DNA of 10,871 bases from contig NZ_CALBSN010000039.1 in assembly GCF_937967675.1 (NCBI RefSeq), positions 1 through 10,871 on the forward strand, written 5' to 3'. The stretch comes from an uncultured Flavobacterium sp. (GTDB lineage Bacteria > Bacteroidota > Bacteroidia > Flavobacteriales > Flavobacteriaceae). Shown one piece after another: positions 1 to 5,594 of the stretch (position 1 is the stretch's first letter; each line of letters opens with the position of its first letter). The notes below the pieces were generated by a model that ran no database searches, was not told where the DNA came from, and saw nothing but the letters and a program-made list of their open reading frames with translations. The position numbers and the translations under genes are program-made.

Positions 1-727
1 TATCTAATTCTAAAATCCAACCTGCTACATTGTCTAAGAAATAACGGTCGTGCGTTACTGCAATAACTGTCCCAGCATACTGTTGTAAATGTTGTTCTAA
101 CCAAAGTACCGATTCTGCATCCAAGTGGTTAGTTGGCTCATCTAATAACAAAACATCAGGTTGTTGTAATAATAAGCGACATAAAGCTACACGTCGTTTT
201 TCACCACCAGATAACACATTAATTGGAGTATCTGCTTCTGGAGTACGAAGCGCATCCATTGCAATTTCTAATTTATTATCGATTTCCCAAGCACCACAAG
301 CATCAATTCTGTCTTGTAATTCTGCTTGACGATCCATTAGTTTTTGCATTTTATCCGCATCTTCATAAACTTCTGGTAAACCAAAATCGTCGTTGATTTT
401 GTTGAATTCTTCCAATAAAGCAAAAATCTCCGCAGCTCCCTCACGAACTACTTCAATTACGGTTTTAGTTTCGTCTAATTTTGGCTCTTGTTCTAAATAT
501 CCTACTGAATATCCTGGTGCAAAAACAACATCTCCTTGATAGTTTTTATCTACTCCAGCGATAATCTTTAATAGCGAAGATTTTCCGGAACCGTTTAAAC
601 CTAAAATCCCAATTTTGGCTCCGTAAAAGAAACTTAAATAGATGTTTTTTAATACTTGTTTGTCACTTCCTTGGTAAGCTTTGCTTACTTTTTGCATGGA
701 GAAAATGACTTTCTTATCGTCTGACAT
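1..727 (-). CDS. ettA: Energy-dependent translational throttle protein EttA (ABC-F ATPase), 3' end cut off by the window
   Basis: ABC-F proteins are soluble tandem ABC ATPases without membrane domains. EttA binds the ribosomal E site and couples the ATP/ADP ratio to the first steps of elongation (family knowledge). The 242 visible residues cover the first ABC domain: Walker A GLNGSGKS at 43-50, an inter-subdomain 'arm' at about 95-140 that is rich in charged residues, signature [12 protein letters not shown] at 172-183, Walker B with DEPTNHLD at 196-203, and the H-loop in [10 protein letters not shown] at 224-233. The arm length and the stretches [15 protein letters not shown] and [10 protein letters not shown] match EttA better than Uup or ABC-F resistance proteins. 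The ATG at 725-727 starts a typical [10 protein letters not shown]-terminus. The second ABC domain lies beyond base 1. The gene follows the small membrane protein gene on the same strand after 58 bases. I see no consensus promoter directly upstream, so readthrough from upstream is likely. Confidence 0.95.
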   Translation of the reverse strand, partial: MSDDKKVIFSMQKVSKAYQGSDKQVLKNIYLSFFYGAKIGILGLNGSGKSSLLKIIAGVDKNYQGDVVFAPGYSVGYLEQEPKLDETKTVIEVVREGAAEIFALLEEFNKINDDFGLPEVYEDADKMQKLMDRQAELQDRIDACGAWEIDNKLEIAMDALRTPEADTPINVLSGGEKRRVALCRLLLQQPDVLLLDEPTNHLDAESVLWLEQHLQQYAGTVIAVTHDRYFLDNVAGWILELD

Positions 728-757
728 ATATAATATGTTTGATTTATGATTATTAAA

Positions 758-778
758 ACTTTGTACTTTTTACTTTTC
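758..778. repeat. Tandem heptamer array, three ACTTTKT-like units
   Basis: On the plus strand this reads ACTTTGT, ACTTTTT, ACTTTTC in exact 7-base register. It fills the gap between the small membrane protein gene and ettA. A related 9-base pair of units, ACTTTTTAT and ACTTTGTAT, lies at 1029-1046 over the holA stop codon. The function is unknown. With so few units in AT-rich DNA, chance is possible, but three other gaps in this window hold similar short-period arrays. Confidence 0.5.
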
Positions 779-785
779 TCTTTTT

Positions 786-968
786 TTACACTCTACCTTT
801 CAAGGCATTAAAAACCCAAGCAATAGCAAAGAAACCAACACCAACAGCTGAAAATCCCCAACCTGCAACATCGGCATATCTATAAATTCCTAAGCCAATC
901 AATAATAATCCCATTAAAATCATAATCAAAGTGGCCCAAGCCAAAATTGTATTTTTATTCATTCCCAT
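786..968 (-). CDS. Small two-helix membrane protein, CAL67264-like family
   Basis: This is a 60-residue, very hydrophobic protein with two predicted transmembrane helices, at about residues 8-27 and 35-55. They are joined by a short RYADVAGW turn, and the tail NALKGRV is positively charged, so both ends probably face the cytoplasm. From memory it matches the small flavobacterial proteins named CAL67264 family membrane protein, whose function is unknown. Two in-frame ATGs compete, at codons 1 (966-968) and 3 (960-962). Homologues I recall begin at MNKNT, which favours codon 3, but the sequence does not decide it. The gene lies between holA and ettA on the same strand. A -7-like TACCTTCG box at 1010-1017 suggests it can be transcribed separately. 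It is short, but its composition is that of a real membrane protein and not a shadow reading frame. Confidence 0.8.
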   Translation of the reverse strand: MGMNKNTILAWATLIMILMGLLLIGLGIYRYADVAGWGFSAVGVGFFAIAWVFNALKGRV

Positions 969-1009
969 AATTCAATATTTTTAACTAAAGTTTTGTAAAT
1001 TTAGGACTG

Positions 1010-1017
1010 CGAAGGTA
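1010..1017 (-). promoter_or_regulatory. Possible -7 promoter box for the small membrane protein gene
   Basis: On the minus strand these bases read TACCTTCG, followed by CA. This is one mismatch from the Bacteroidota -7 consensus TAnnTTTG. The box lies 41 bases before the first ATG at 968, inside the holA-to-membrane-protein gap. No clear TTG -33 element stands 19-20 bases upstream, so confidence is modest. Confidence 0.4.
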
Positions 1018-1045
1018 CAAATTTTAAAACTTTTTATACTTTGTA

Positions 1046-2050
1046 TTAATTGAAAATTTTAATCAACATTTCCTTCAATAAATCGTGTTGCGTCATAGAG
1101 GAAGCGCCTACACCTTTACTTTTAACATCAATATCGCGCAAAGCCGCCACAATAGCACTTACTTTTTTCATGGGATAATTTCGAAATGCTACTTCGTAAT
1201 CTTTAACAAAATAAGGACTCACTTTTAAAACTTTAGCCGCATTGAACTGCGATTTATCCTTTAATCCGTGATATTGTAACAATTGCGAAAAGAAACCAAA
1301 TACTAATCCTGTTGTAACCACTATTGGATTGTCTTTTGGATTTTGAGAGAAATGATCGATAATTTTATAAGCTTTTACTTGGTCTTTTTCCCCCAATGCT
1401 TTTCGCAACTCGAAGTTGTTGTAATCTTTACTAAATCCTATATTTTCCTCAATGTCTTTTGGTGTAAACGTATGTCCTTTAGGAAGTATAATTTTTAGCT
1501 TTTCTAATTCATTATTGATTTTAGATAAATCCGTTCCTAAAAATTCTACTAAGATAGCGGCTGCTTTGGGTTCGATGCTATAACCTTGTCCAGATAAAAC
1601 GCGTTTAATCCAATCACCAACCTGGTTTTCATACATTTTTTTACTTTCGTAAACTACTCCGACTTTATCTAAAAGTTTCGTTACTTTTTTTCGTTTATCT
1701 AAAGTTTTGTATTTGTAAGCAAAAACTAAAACTGTTGTTGGCTGCGGATTTTCAGCATAAGCTTCTAACTTTTCGATATGACGTGATAATTCCTGAGCTT
1801 CTCTAACAACCACTACTTGTCGATCAGCCATCATAGGATACCGTTTAGCATTTCCAACCACATCTTCCATCGTAACATCTCTACCATATAAAATCGTTTG
1901 ATTAAAATCGCGCTCGTGTTCTTGCAAGATATTTTGTTCAATAAATTCAGTTAATTTATCAATATAATAAGGTTCATCACCCATAAAAAAGTAAATGGGT
2001 TTGATGTTTCCGGCTTTTATATCTTTTGTAATTTGAATTACTTCATCCAT
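1046..2050 (-). CDS. holA: DNA polymerase III subunit delta
   Basis: Delta is the clamp-loader subunit that opens the beta sliding clamp during chromosomal replication. The 334-residue length fits the family. The N-terminal AAA+ like fold shows FFMGDEPYYIDK at 21-32, the degenerate P-loop position typical of delta, which does not bind ATP. It continues with the strand VVVVREAQEL at 79-88 and the helical lid region with LSKINNELEKL at 175-185. The C-terminal collar domain follows at about 210-334, including FELRKALGEKD and the closing helix LLKEMLIKIF. The ATG at 2048-2050 gives a normal N-terminus. The gene is divergent from the HsdR-N gene with a 62-base gap. Downstream, on the same strand, come the small membrane protein and ettA, with no hairpin terminator between them. 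Confidence 0.96.
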   Translation of the reverse strand: MDEVIQITKDIKAGNIKPIYFFMGDEPYYIDKLTEFIEQNILQEHERDFNQTILYGRDVTMEDVVGNAKRYPMMADRQVVVVREAQELSRHIEKLEAYAENPQPTTVLVFAYKYKTLDKRKKVTKLLDKVGVVYESKKMYENQVGDWIKRVLSGQGYSIEPKAAAILVEFLGTDLSKINNELEKLKIILPKGHTFTPKDIEENIGFSKDYNNFELRKALGEKDQVKAYKIIDHFSQNPKDNPIVVTTGLVFGFFSQLLQYHGLKDKSQFNAAKVLKVSPYFVKDYEVAFRNYPMKKVSAIVAALRDIDVKSKGVGASSMTQHDLLKEMLIKIFN

Positions 2051-2062
2051 TTTTTAAGTATT

Positions 2063-2089
2063 CAGTGTTCAGTAGCAGTTGGCAGTTAG
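2063..2089. repeat. Short-period array of CAGT-led units in the holA/HsdR-N gap
   Basis: The units read CAGTGTT, CAGTAG, CAGTTGG, CAGTTAG, with CAGT starting at 2063, 2070, 2076 and 2083 (spacings 7, 6, 7). The third unit contributes the TTG used as the -33 element of the promoter at 2079-2108. This is a low-complexity intergenic repeat, and no open reading frame runs through it. Confidence 0.65.
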
Positions 2090-2108
2090 TATAAAATAAC
2101 TATTTTTG
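2079..2108 (+). promoter_or_regulatory. Bacteroidota-type promoter of the HsdR-N/GT2 cluster
   Basis: TTG at 2079-2081, a 19-base spacer, and TATTTTTG at 2101-2108 match the Bacteroidota consensus TTG-N19-TAnnTTTG exactly. The box ends only 4 bases before the ATG at 2113. The transcript therefore probably starts at or within a few bases of the start codon (inferred leaderless mRNA). Confidence 0.75.
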
Positions 2109-2112
2109 TTTC

Positions 2113-2559
2113 ATGCAAAAGTTGAACTTTCCAGTTTATTCCTTTCGGTTCAAAAATAGTGAAAATAAAGTGTCTATTTTTGATGAAATTAGAAAAAAAT
2201 TTATTCTTCTTACACCCGAAGAATGGGTGCGTCAACACGTAGTTCAGTTTTTGTTGCAAGATAAAAAGTATCCAAAATCGTATATTAACGTTGAGAAATT
2301 AATTAAAATAAACGATTTAAGTAAACGTTATGATGGTGTTGTTTTTGAACCTAATGGAGAAATATTTTTATTAATCGAATGCAAAGCACCTGAAGTTCCT
2401 ATTTCCCAACAAACATTTGACCAAATTGCTCGTTATAACTTAGTTTTAAAAGCAAAATATTTAATGGTTACCAACGGACTAAATCATTATTTTTGCCAAA
2501 TGGATTTTGAAAATGAGAAATATGTTTTCTTGAAAGAACTTCCTGAATATTCAAATTAG
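2113..2559 (+). CDS. Stand-alone HsdR N-terminal domain protein, PD-(D/E)XK nuclease-like
   Basis: This 148-residue protein is related to the nuclease domain at the N-terminus of type I restriction subunit R, but it has no helicase or C-terminal parts. Visible family marks are the helix TPEEWVRQ at 34-41 and the nuclease core RYDG (D74) followed by LIECK (E89, K91), giving D-x14-E-x-K. QIARY at 104-108 is the QxxxY motif of RecB/HsdR-type nucleases. All putative catalytic residues are present, so the fold may be active; the substrate is unknown. The start is secure because the conserved N-terminus begins right at the ATG. It is the first gene of a tight cluster, with 2 bases to the next gene. 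No hsdM or hsdS gene lies nearby, so a working type I restriction system is not implied. In flavobacteria this gene is commonly found beside holA (from memory). Confidence 0.88.
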   Translation: MQKLNFPVYSFRFKNSENKVSIFDEIRKKFILLTPEEWVRQHVVQFLLQDKKYPKSYINVEKLIKINDLSKRYDGVVFEPNGEIFLLIECKAPEVPISQQTFDQIARYNLVLKAKYLMVTNGLNHYFCQMDFENEKYVFLKELPEYSN

Positions 2560-2561
2560 CC

Positions 2562-2951
2562 ATGGAAAAACGCGATTTAATACAAGCTGAAATTGAAAAA
2601 TTAGGATATTTTCTACAACGTTTATTAGCAAATTTTTTGAATGGAAATTCGACAGAAAATTCTATTGAAGCAGCTGATTTAGTAACAAATGAGTTTAAAA
2701 ATGAATTAGATTTTGATTTACCTCATTTTGTTTCACTTTCAAATATTGAAATGAAAAAATACCTTTCTAATTTTAATTTTAATGAGCATCATCTGGAAAA
2801 ATTAGCTGATTTGCTAATTGAAATGAATTCATCAAAAAAACATTTAACAAAAGCGTTAGAATTACTTGATTTGGTAGATGAAATTTCAAACTCATATTCT
2901 TTTGAACGAAATAATAAAAAAATAAAAATTCAACAATTTCTTAATCAATAA
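2562..2951 (+). CDS. Hypothetical helical protein in the HsdR-N/GT2 cluster
   Basis: I do not firmly recognise this 129-residue protein. It is acidic and appears almost wholly helical. An N-terminal segment EIEKLGYFLQRLLANFL at about 10-26 is followed by helical segments around 37-49, 60-71 and 76-88. A C-terminal amphipathic helix KALELLDLVDEIS lies around 97-109, and a basic tail NNKKIKIQQ at about 117-125. The general pattern (IEKLG near the start, a leucine-rich middle, a KALELL-type helix late) recalls the DUF6483 proteins of Firmicutes, but this is only a resemblance. There is no signal peptide, membrane helix or catalytic motif. The ATG comes 2 bases after the upstream stop and the next gene starts 4 bases after its own stop, so translational coupling is likely. 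That supports it being a real gene. Confidence 0.75.
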   Translation: MEKRDLIQAEIEKLGYFLQRLLANFLNGNSTENSIEAADLVTNEFKNELDFDLPHFVSLSNIEMKKYLSNFNFNEHHLEKLADLLIEMNSSKKHLTKALELLDLVDEISNSYSFERNNKKIKIQQFLNQ

Positions 2952-2955
2952 GCAC

Positions 2956-3951
2956 TTGAAAAAAATAGCAGTAGTCATATTAAATTGGAACGGAGCCAAA
3001 TTGTTAGAACAGTTTTTACCTTCGGTAATGGCGTTTTCTGATGAAGCTACTATTTATGTAGCTGATAATGCTTCGACAGATAATTCAATTGAAGTGATTC
3101 AAAACCAATTCCCATCGGTTAAAATCATTCAAAACACGGGCAATTTTGGCTTTGCAAAAGGTTATAATGAAGCCTTGAAGTTTGTTGAAGAAGAATATTA
3201 TGCCTTGGTAAATTCAGACATTGAAGTGACTGAAAATTGGCTTGCTCCTATTTTAGAAATTTTTGAAAATCAGCCTGAAACTGCGATTATTCAACCTAAA
3301 TTATTAGATTACAAAAAGAAAACCCATTTTGAATATGCTGGTGGAGCTGGAGGTTTTATTGATAAGTTTGGTTATCCTTTTTGTCGTGGGCGAATTTTTG
3401 ACACGATTGAAGAAGATAAACATCAATATGATGATGAAATCGAAATTTTTTGGGCAACAGGTGCTTGTTTCTTTATAAGAAAAGAAGTGTATCGTAAATT
3501 AAACGGTTTTGATGATGATTTCTTTGCCCATCAAGAAGAAATTGATTTGTGTTGGAGAGCTTTTAATTTGGGCTACAAAACAAAATACACTCCAAAATCA
3601 ATATTGTATCACGTTGGTGGTGCTACTTTAAACGAAGGAAATCCGAGAAAAACCTTTCTAAACTTTAGAAATTCATTGTTGATGTTAACCAAGAATTTAC
3701 CGAAAAATCAATTATTCCCAATCCTTTTAATGCGATTGTGTTTAGATGGATTAGCGGGAATTCAATTTATTTTGAAAGGGAAATTCACACATTGTTGGGC
3801 AATTTTAAAGGCTCATTTTTATTATTATCATCTTGTATTTCAATTTTATAAGAAAAGAGGTGCAATTCAAAAATCAAATTACTTCAAAACAAATAGTATC
3901 GTTTATCGTTATTTTATCAAGAATGGCAAGGTATTTGATGACCTTTTTTAA
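2956..3951 (+). CDS. Glycosyltransferase family 2 protein (rhamnosyltransferase/WbbL-like group)
   Basis: This is an inverting GT-A glycosyltransferase of 331 residues that probably adds a sugar to a cell-surface polysaccharide or lipid-linked glycan; donor and acceptor cannot be read from sequence. Visible marks are VVILNWNG at 6-13, ADNASTDNS at 36-44 (nucleotide-binding Asp37), NSD at 86-88 in the DxD position, ATGAC at 167-171, and QEEIDLCWR at 193-201 carrying the catalytic-base acidic residues. The C-terminal 90 residues are hydrophobic and aromatic (about 252-298), probably associated with the membrane. The start is TTG at 2956-2958. The next in-frame Met would delete the NWNG strand, so TTG is preferred. 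It is the third gene of a cluster with 2- and 4-base gaps. No other polysaccharide genes are adjacent. Confidence 0.92.
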   Translation: MKKIAVVILNWNGAKLLEQFLPSVMAFSDEATIYVADNASTDNSIEVIQNQFPSVKIIQNTGNFGFAKGYNEALKFVEEEYYALVNSDIEVTENWLAPILEIFENQPETAIIQPKLLDYKKKTHFEYAGGAGGFIDKFGYPFCRGRIFDTIEEDKHQYDDEIEIFWATGACFFIRKEVYRKLNGFDDDFFAHQEEIDLCWRAFNLGYKTKYTPKSILYHVGGATLNEGNPRKTFLNFRNSLLMLTKNLPKNQLFPILLMRLCLDGLAGIQFILKGKFTHCWAILKAHFYYYHLVFQFYKKRGAIQKSNYFKTNSIVYRYFIKNGKVFDDLF

Positions 3952-3995
3952 CAATAGTTTAGGTTTAAAAAAGCTATTCTTTAACAATTTCTATT

Positions 3996-4003
3996 TAATT
4001 TTG
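3996..4003 (+). promoter_or_regulatory. Possible -7 box upstream of the OmpA-family gene
   Basis: TAATTTTG matches TAnnTTTG exactly and ends 18 bases before the ATG at 4022, a normal leader length. No clean TTG is found at the expected -33 distance. The surrounding 70-base gap is very AT-rich, so the match could be chance. Confidence 0.45.
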
Positions 4004-4021
4004 TAAAAAAATAAGTATCGT

Positions 4022-4858
4022 ATGAGAAGAGTAATGTTATTCGCCACAGTAGCTGCTATTTCATTAAGTTCTTGTGTTTCAAAAAAGAAATACACGGAAT
4101 TAGAAGCTAAAAACAAAGAAATTCAAGATTTATTAAACACAGCAACCGTAAAATTAAATACGTGTTTGACTGAAAGAGAAGCTTTAGCACAACAAGTTGA
4201 CTTCTTAAAGAAAAACAATACCGATTTAATTAACAACATGGGGAATTTAACTACGTTAACTACCAAAGGTGCTGAAAATCTGGAAAAATCTTTAGAAAGT
4301 TTAAAAGAGAAAGATTTAAAAATCACACGTTTACAAGACGCTTTAACTAAAAAAGACAGTGTAACATTGGCTCTAGTTACAAGTTTAAAGCGTGAAGTTG
4401 GAATCGACGATCCAGACATTAACATCAATGTTGAAAAAGGAGTTGTGATGATTTCGATTGCTGATAATTTATTATTCAAATCGGGAAGTTACGAAGTAAG
4501 TGATAAAGCAAAAGGTGTTTTAGCAAAAGTGGCTAAAGTAATCAACAGCAAACCAGACTTCGAATGTATGGTAGAAGGTCACACAGACAATGTGCCAATT
4601 AAAAATGCAGTTTTATTAGACAACTGGGATTTATCGGTAAAAAGAGCCACTTCAATCGTAAGAGTTTTACATAAAGACTTAGGTGTTAGTCCAAAACAAT
4701 TAATTCCAGCTGGAAGAAGTTCGTACATTCCTTTAGTAGAAAACGATTCTCCTGCAAACAGAGCTAAAAACAGAAGAACGCGCATCATCATTATGCCAAA
4801 AATTGACCAATTCTACGATATGTTAGAAAAGGAAATGAAAAACTTAGAAGGGAAATAA
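4022..4858 (+). CDS. OmpA-family peptidoglycan-binding lipoprotein
   Basis: This 278-residue protein is predicted to be anchored in the outer membrane by lipid and to hold peptidoglycan through its C-terminal domain. A short signal peptide ends in the lipobox LSSC, with the modified Cys at 18. A long charged helical region at about 22-110 (KKKYTELEAKNKEIQDL and similar stretches) looks like a coiled coil. The OmpA/MotB-like domain spans about 135-260. Its marks are LLFKSGSYEVS at 150-160, VEGHTDN at 184-190, NWDLSVKRA at 201-209 with the Asp203/Arg208 region that contacts diaminopimelate, and NRAKNRRTRI at 246-255. There is no beta-barrel, so it resembles Pal-like or coiled-coil linker lipoproteins, not OmpA itself. 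It follows the glycosyltransferase by 70 bases with a likely promoter of its own, and a strong hairpin terminator follows. Confidence 0.93.
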   Translation: MRRVMLFATVAAISLSSCVSKKKYTELEAKNKEIQDLLNTATVKLNTCLTEREALAQQVDFLKKNNTDLINNMGNLTTLTTKGAENLEKSLESLKEKDLKITRLQDALTKKDSVTLALVTSLKREVGIDDPDININVEKGVVMISIADNLLFKSGSYEVSDKAKGVLAKVAKVINSKPDFECMVEGHTDNVPIKNAVLLDNWDLSVKRATSIVRVLHKDLGVSPKQLIPAGRSSYIPLVENDSPANRAKNRRTRIIIMPKIDQFYDMLEKEMKNLEGK

Positions 4859-4876
4859 TTTACCTTTAAAGTATAA

Positions 4877-4906
4877 AAAAACGCCTCAAGTGATTGAGGC
4901 GTTTTT
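4877..4906. terminator. Bidirectional rho-independent terminator between convergent genes
   Basis: ACGCCTCAA (4881-4889) pairs perfectly with TTGAGGCGT (4894-4902) around a GTGA loop. Flanking A4877-4880 and T4903-4906 extend the stem and give U-tracts on both strands. It lies in the 51-base gap between the OmpA-family gene and the oppositely oriented YciO/TsaC gene, and so serves both. Confidence 0.92.
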
Positions 4907-4909
4907 ATT

Positions 4910-5530
4910 TTATAATATATCCAAACTCCCTTTTCCCTCACGAACAACTTCTGGCTCATAACCTGTTAAATCAATAATGGTGGAAGCTACATTGTCTCCG
5001 TAACCGCCATCGATAACCAAATCGACTTTGTTATTCCATTTTTCGAAGATTAATTCTGGATCTGTTGAATATTCAATTACCTCATCTTCATCGTGAATTG
5101 AGGTTGAAACAATAGGATTCCCAAGCATTTCTACAATTTGTAACGCAATATTATTAGCAGGAACACGAATTCCGACTGTTTTTTTCTTTCTAAATTCTTT
5201 TGGCAAATCATTATTTCCAGGCAAAATAAACGTGTAAGGACCAGGTAAAGCACGTTTTAGGATTTTGAAAGTAGAAGTATCAATTTGCTTTACATAATCT
5301 GATAAATTACTCAAACTCGAACAAACAAAAGAAAAATTCGCTTTTTCCAATTTAATGCCTTTGATTTTAGCTAATTTTTCAAGCGCACGAGAATTCGTTA
5401 TATCACAACCCAATCCATAAACCGTATCAGTTGGATAAATGACTAATCCACCATCTTTTAAGACCTCAACTACTTTTTTAATAGCGGCTTCACTTGGTTT
5501 GTCTTCGTATATTTTTATAATTTCTGACAT
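4910..5530 (-). CDS. YrdC-domain protein, YciO/TsaC (Sua5) family
   Basis: Automatic annotation would call this L-threonylcarbamoyladenylate synthase, the enzyme that makes TC-AMP for the tRNA t6A modification. The 206-residue YrdC fold shows YPTDTVYGLGCD at 32-43, LPGPYTFIL at 95-103, VGIRVP at 119-124, VSTSIH at 141-146, STIIDLT at 183-189 and VVREGKG at 195-201. Length and sequence resemble E. coli YciO (206 residues, recalled). The canonical TsaC motif KxRP is replaced by IKGIKLEKANF at 56-66, and STSxN reads STSIH. It is therefore better placed with the YciO branch, whose role is less certain than that of TsaC. The ATG at 5528-5530 is the start. It lies 64 bases downstream of the helicase gene on the same strand with no hairpin between, so co-transcription is likely. 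The terminator at 4877-4906 ends the unit. Confidence 0.88.
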   Translation of the reverse strand: MSEIIKIYEDKPSEAAIKKVVEVLKDGGLVIYPTDTVYGLGCDITNSRALEKLAKIKGIKLEKANFSFVCSSLSNLSDYVKQIDTSTFKILKRALPGPYTFILPGNNDLPKEFRKKKTVGIRVPANNIALQIVEMLGNPIVSTSIHDEDEVIEYSTDPELIFEKWNNKVDLVIDGGYGDNVASTIIDLTGYEPEVVREGKGSLDIL

Positions 5531-5531
5531 C

Positions 5532-5576
5532 TTATTTTTGTTTCAGATTATTTTTGTTTCAGGTTTCAAGTTAATC
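5532..5576. repeat. GTTTCAG/GTTTCAA heptamers within a 16-base tandem duplication
   Basis: TTATTTTTGTTTCAG occurs at 5532-5546 and again at 5548-5562, one base apart. The second copy runs straight into GTTTCAA at 5563-5569 and a decayed GTTAATC at 5570-5576, in 7-base register. The array lies between the YciO/TsaC-family gene and the helicase gene. It shares the 13-mer TATTTTTGTTTCA with the promoter region at 2101-2113. No gene follows it on the plus strand. Confidence 0.7.
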
Positions 5577-5594
5577 AAAAAACTTAAAAAAATT

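Noticed and set aside
2113..2559. A type I restriction-modification system
   Set aside because: Only the R-subunit N-terminal domain is present. There is no helicase domain, hsdM or hsdS gene in the window.
3953..3978. Terminator hairpin after the glycosyltransferase (AATAG-TTT / AAA-G-CTATT)
   Set aside because: The stem is short, AT-rich and bulged, and is followed only by CTTTAAC. It is too weak to call in such AT-rich DNA.
4123..4791. Two minus-strand open frames (4123-4479 and 4579-4791) opposite the OmpA-family gene
   Set aside because: Both lie wholly antisense to a well-supported lipoprotein gene. They have no family resemblance and no promoter-like sequence was identified for them.
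5532..5576. CRISPR array
   Set aside because: The repeat units are 7-16 bases with no regular spacers, and no cas gene is present.
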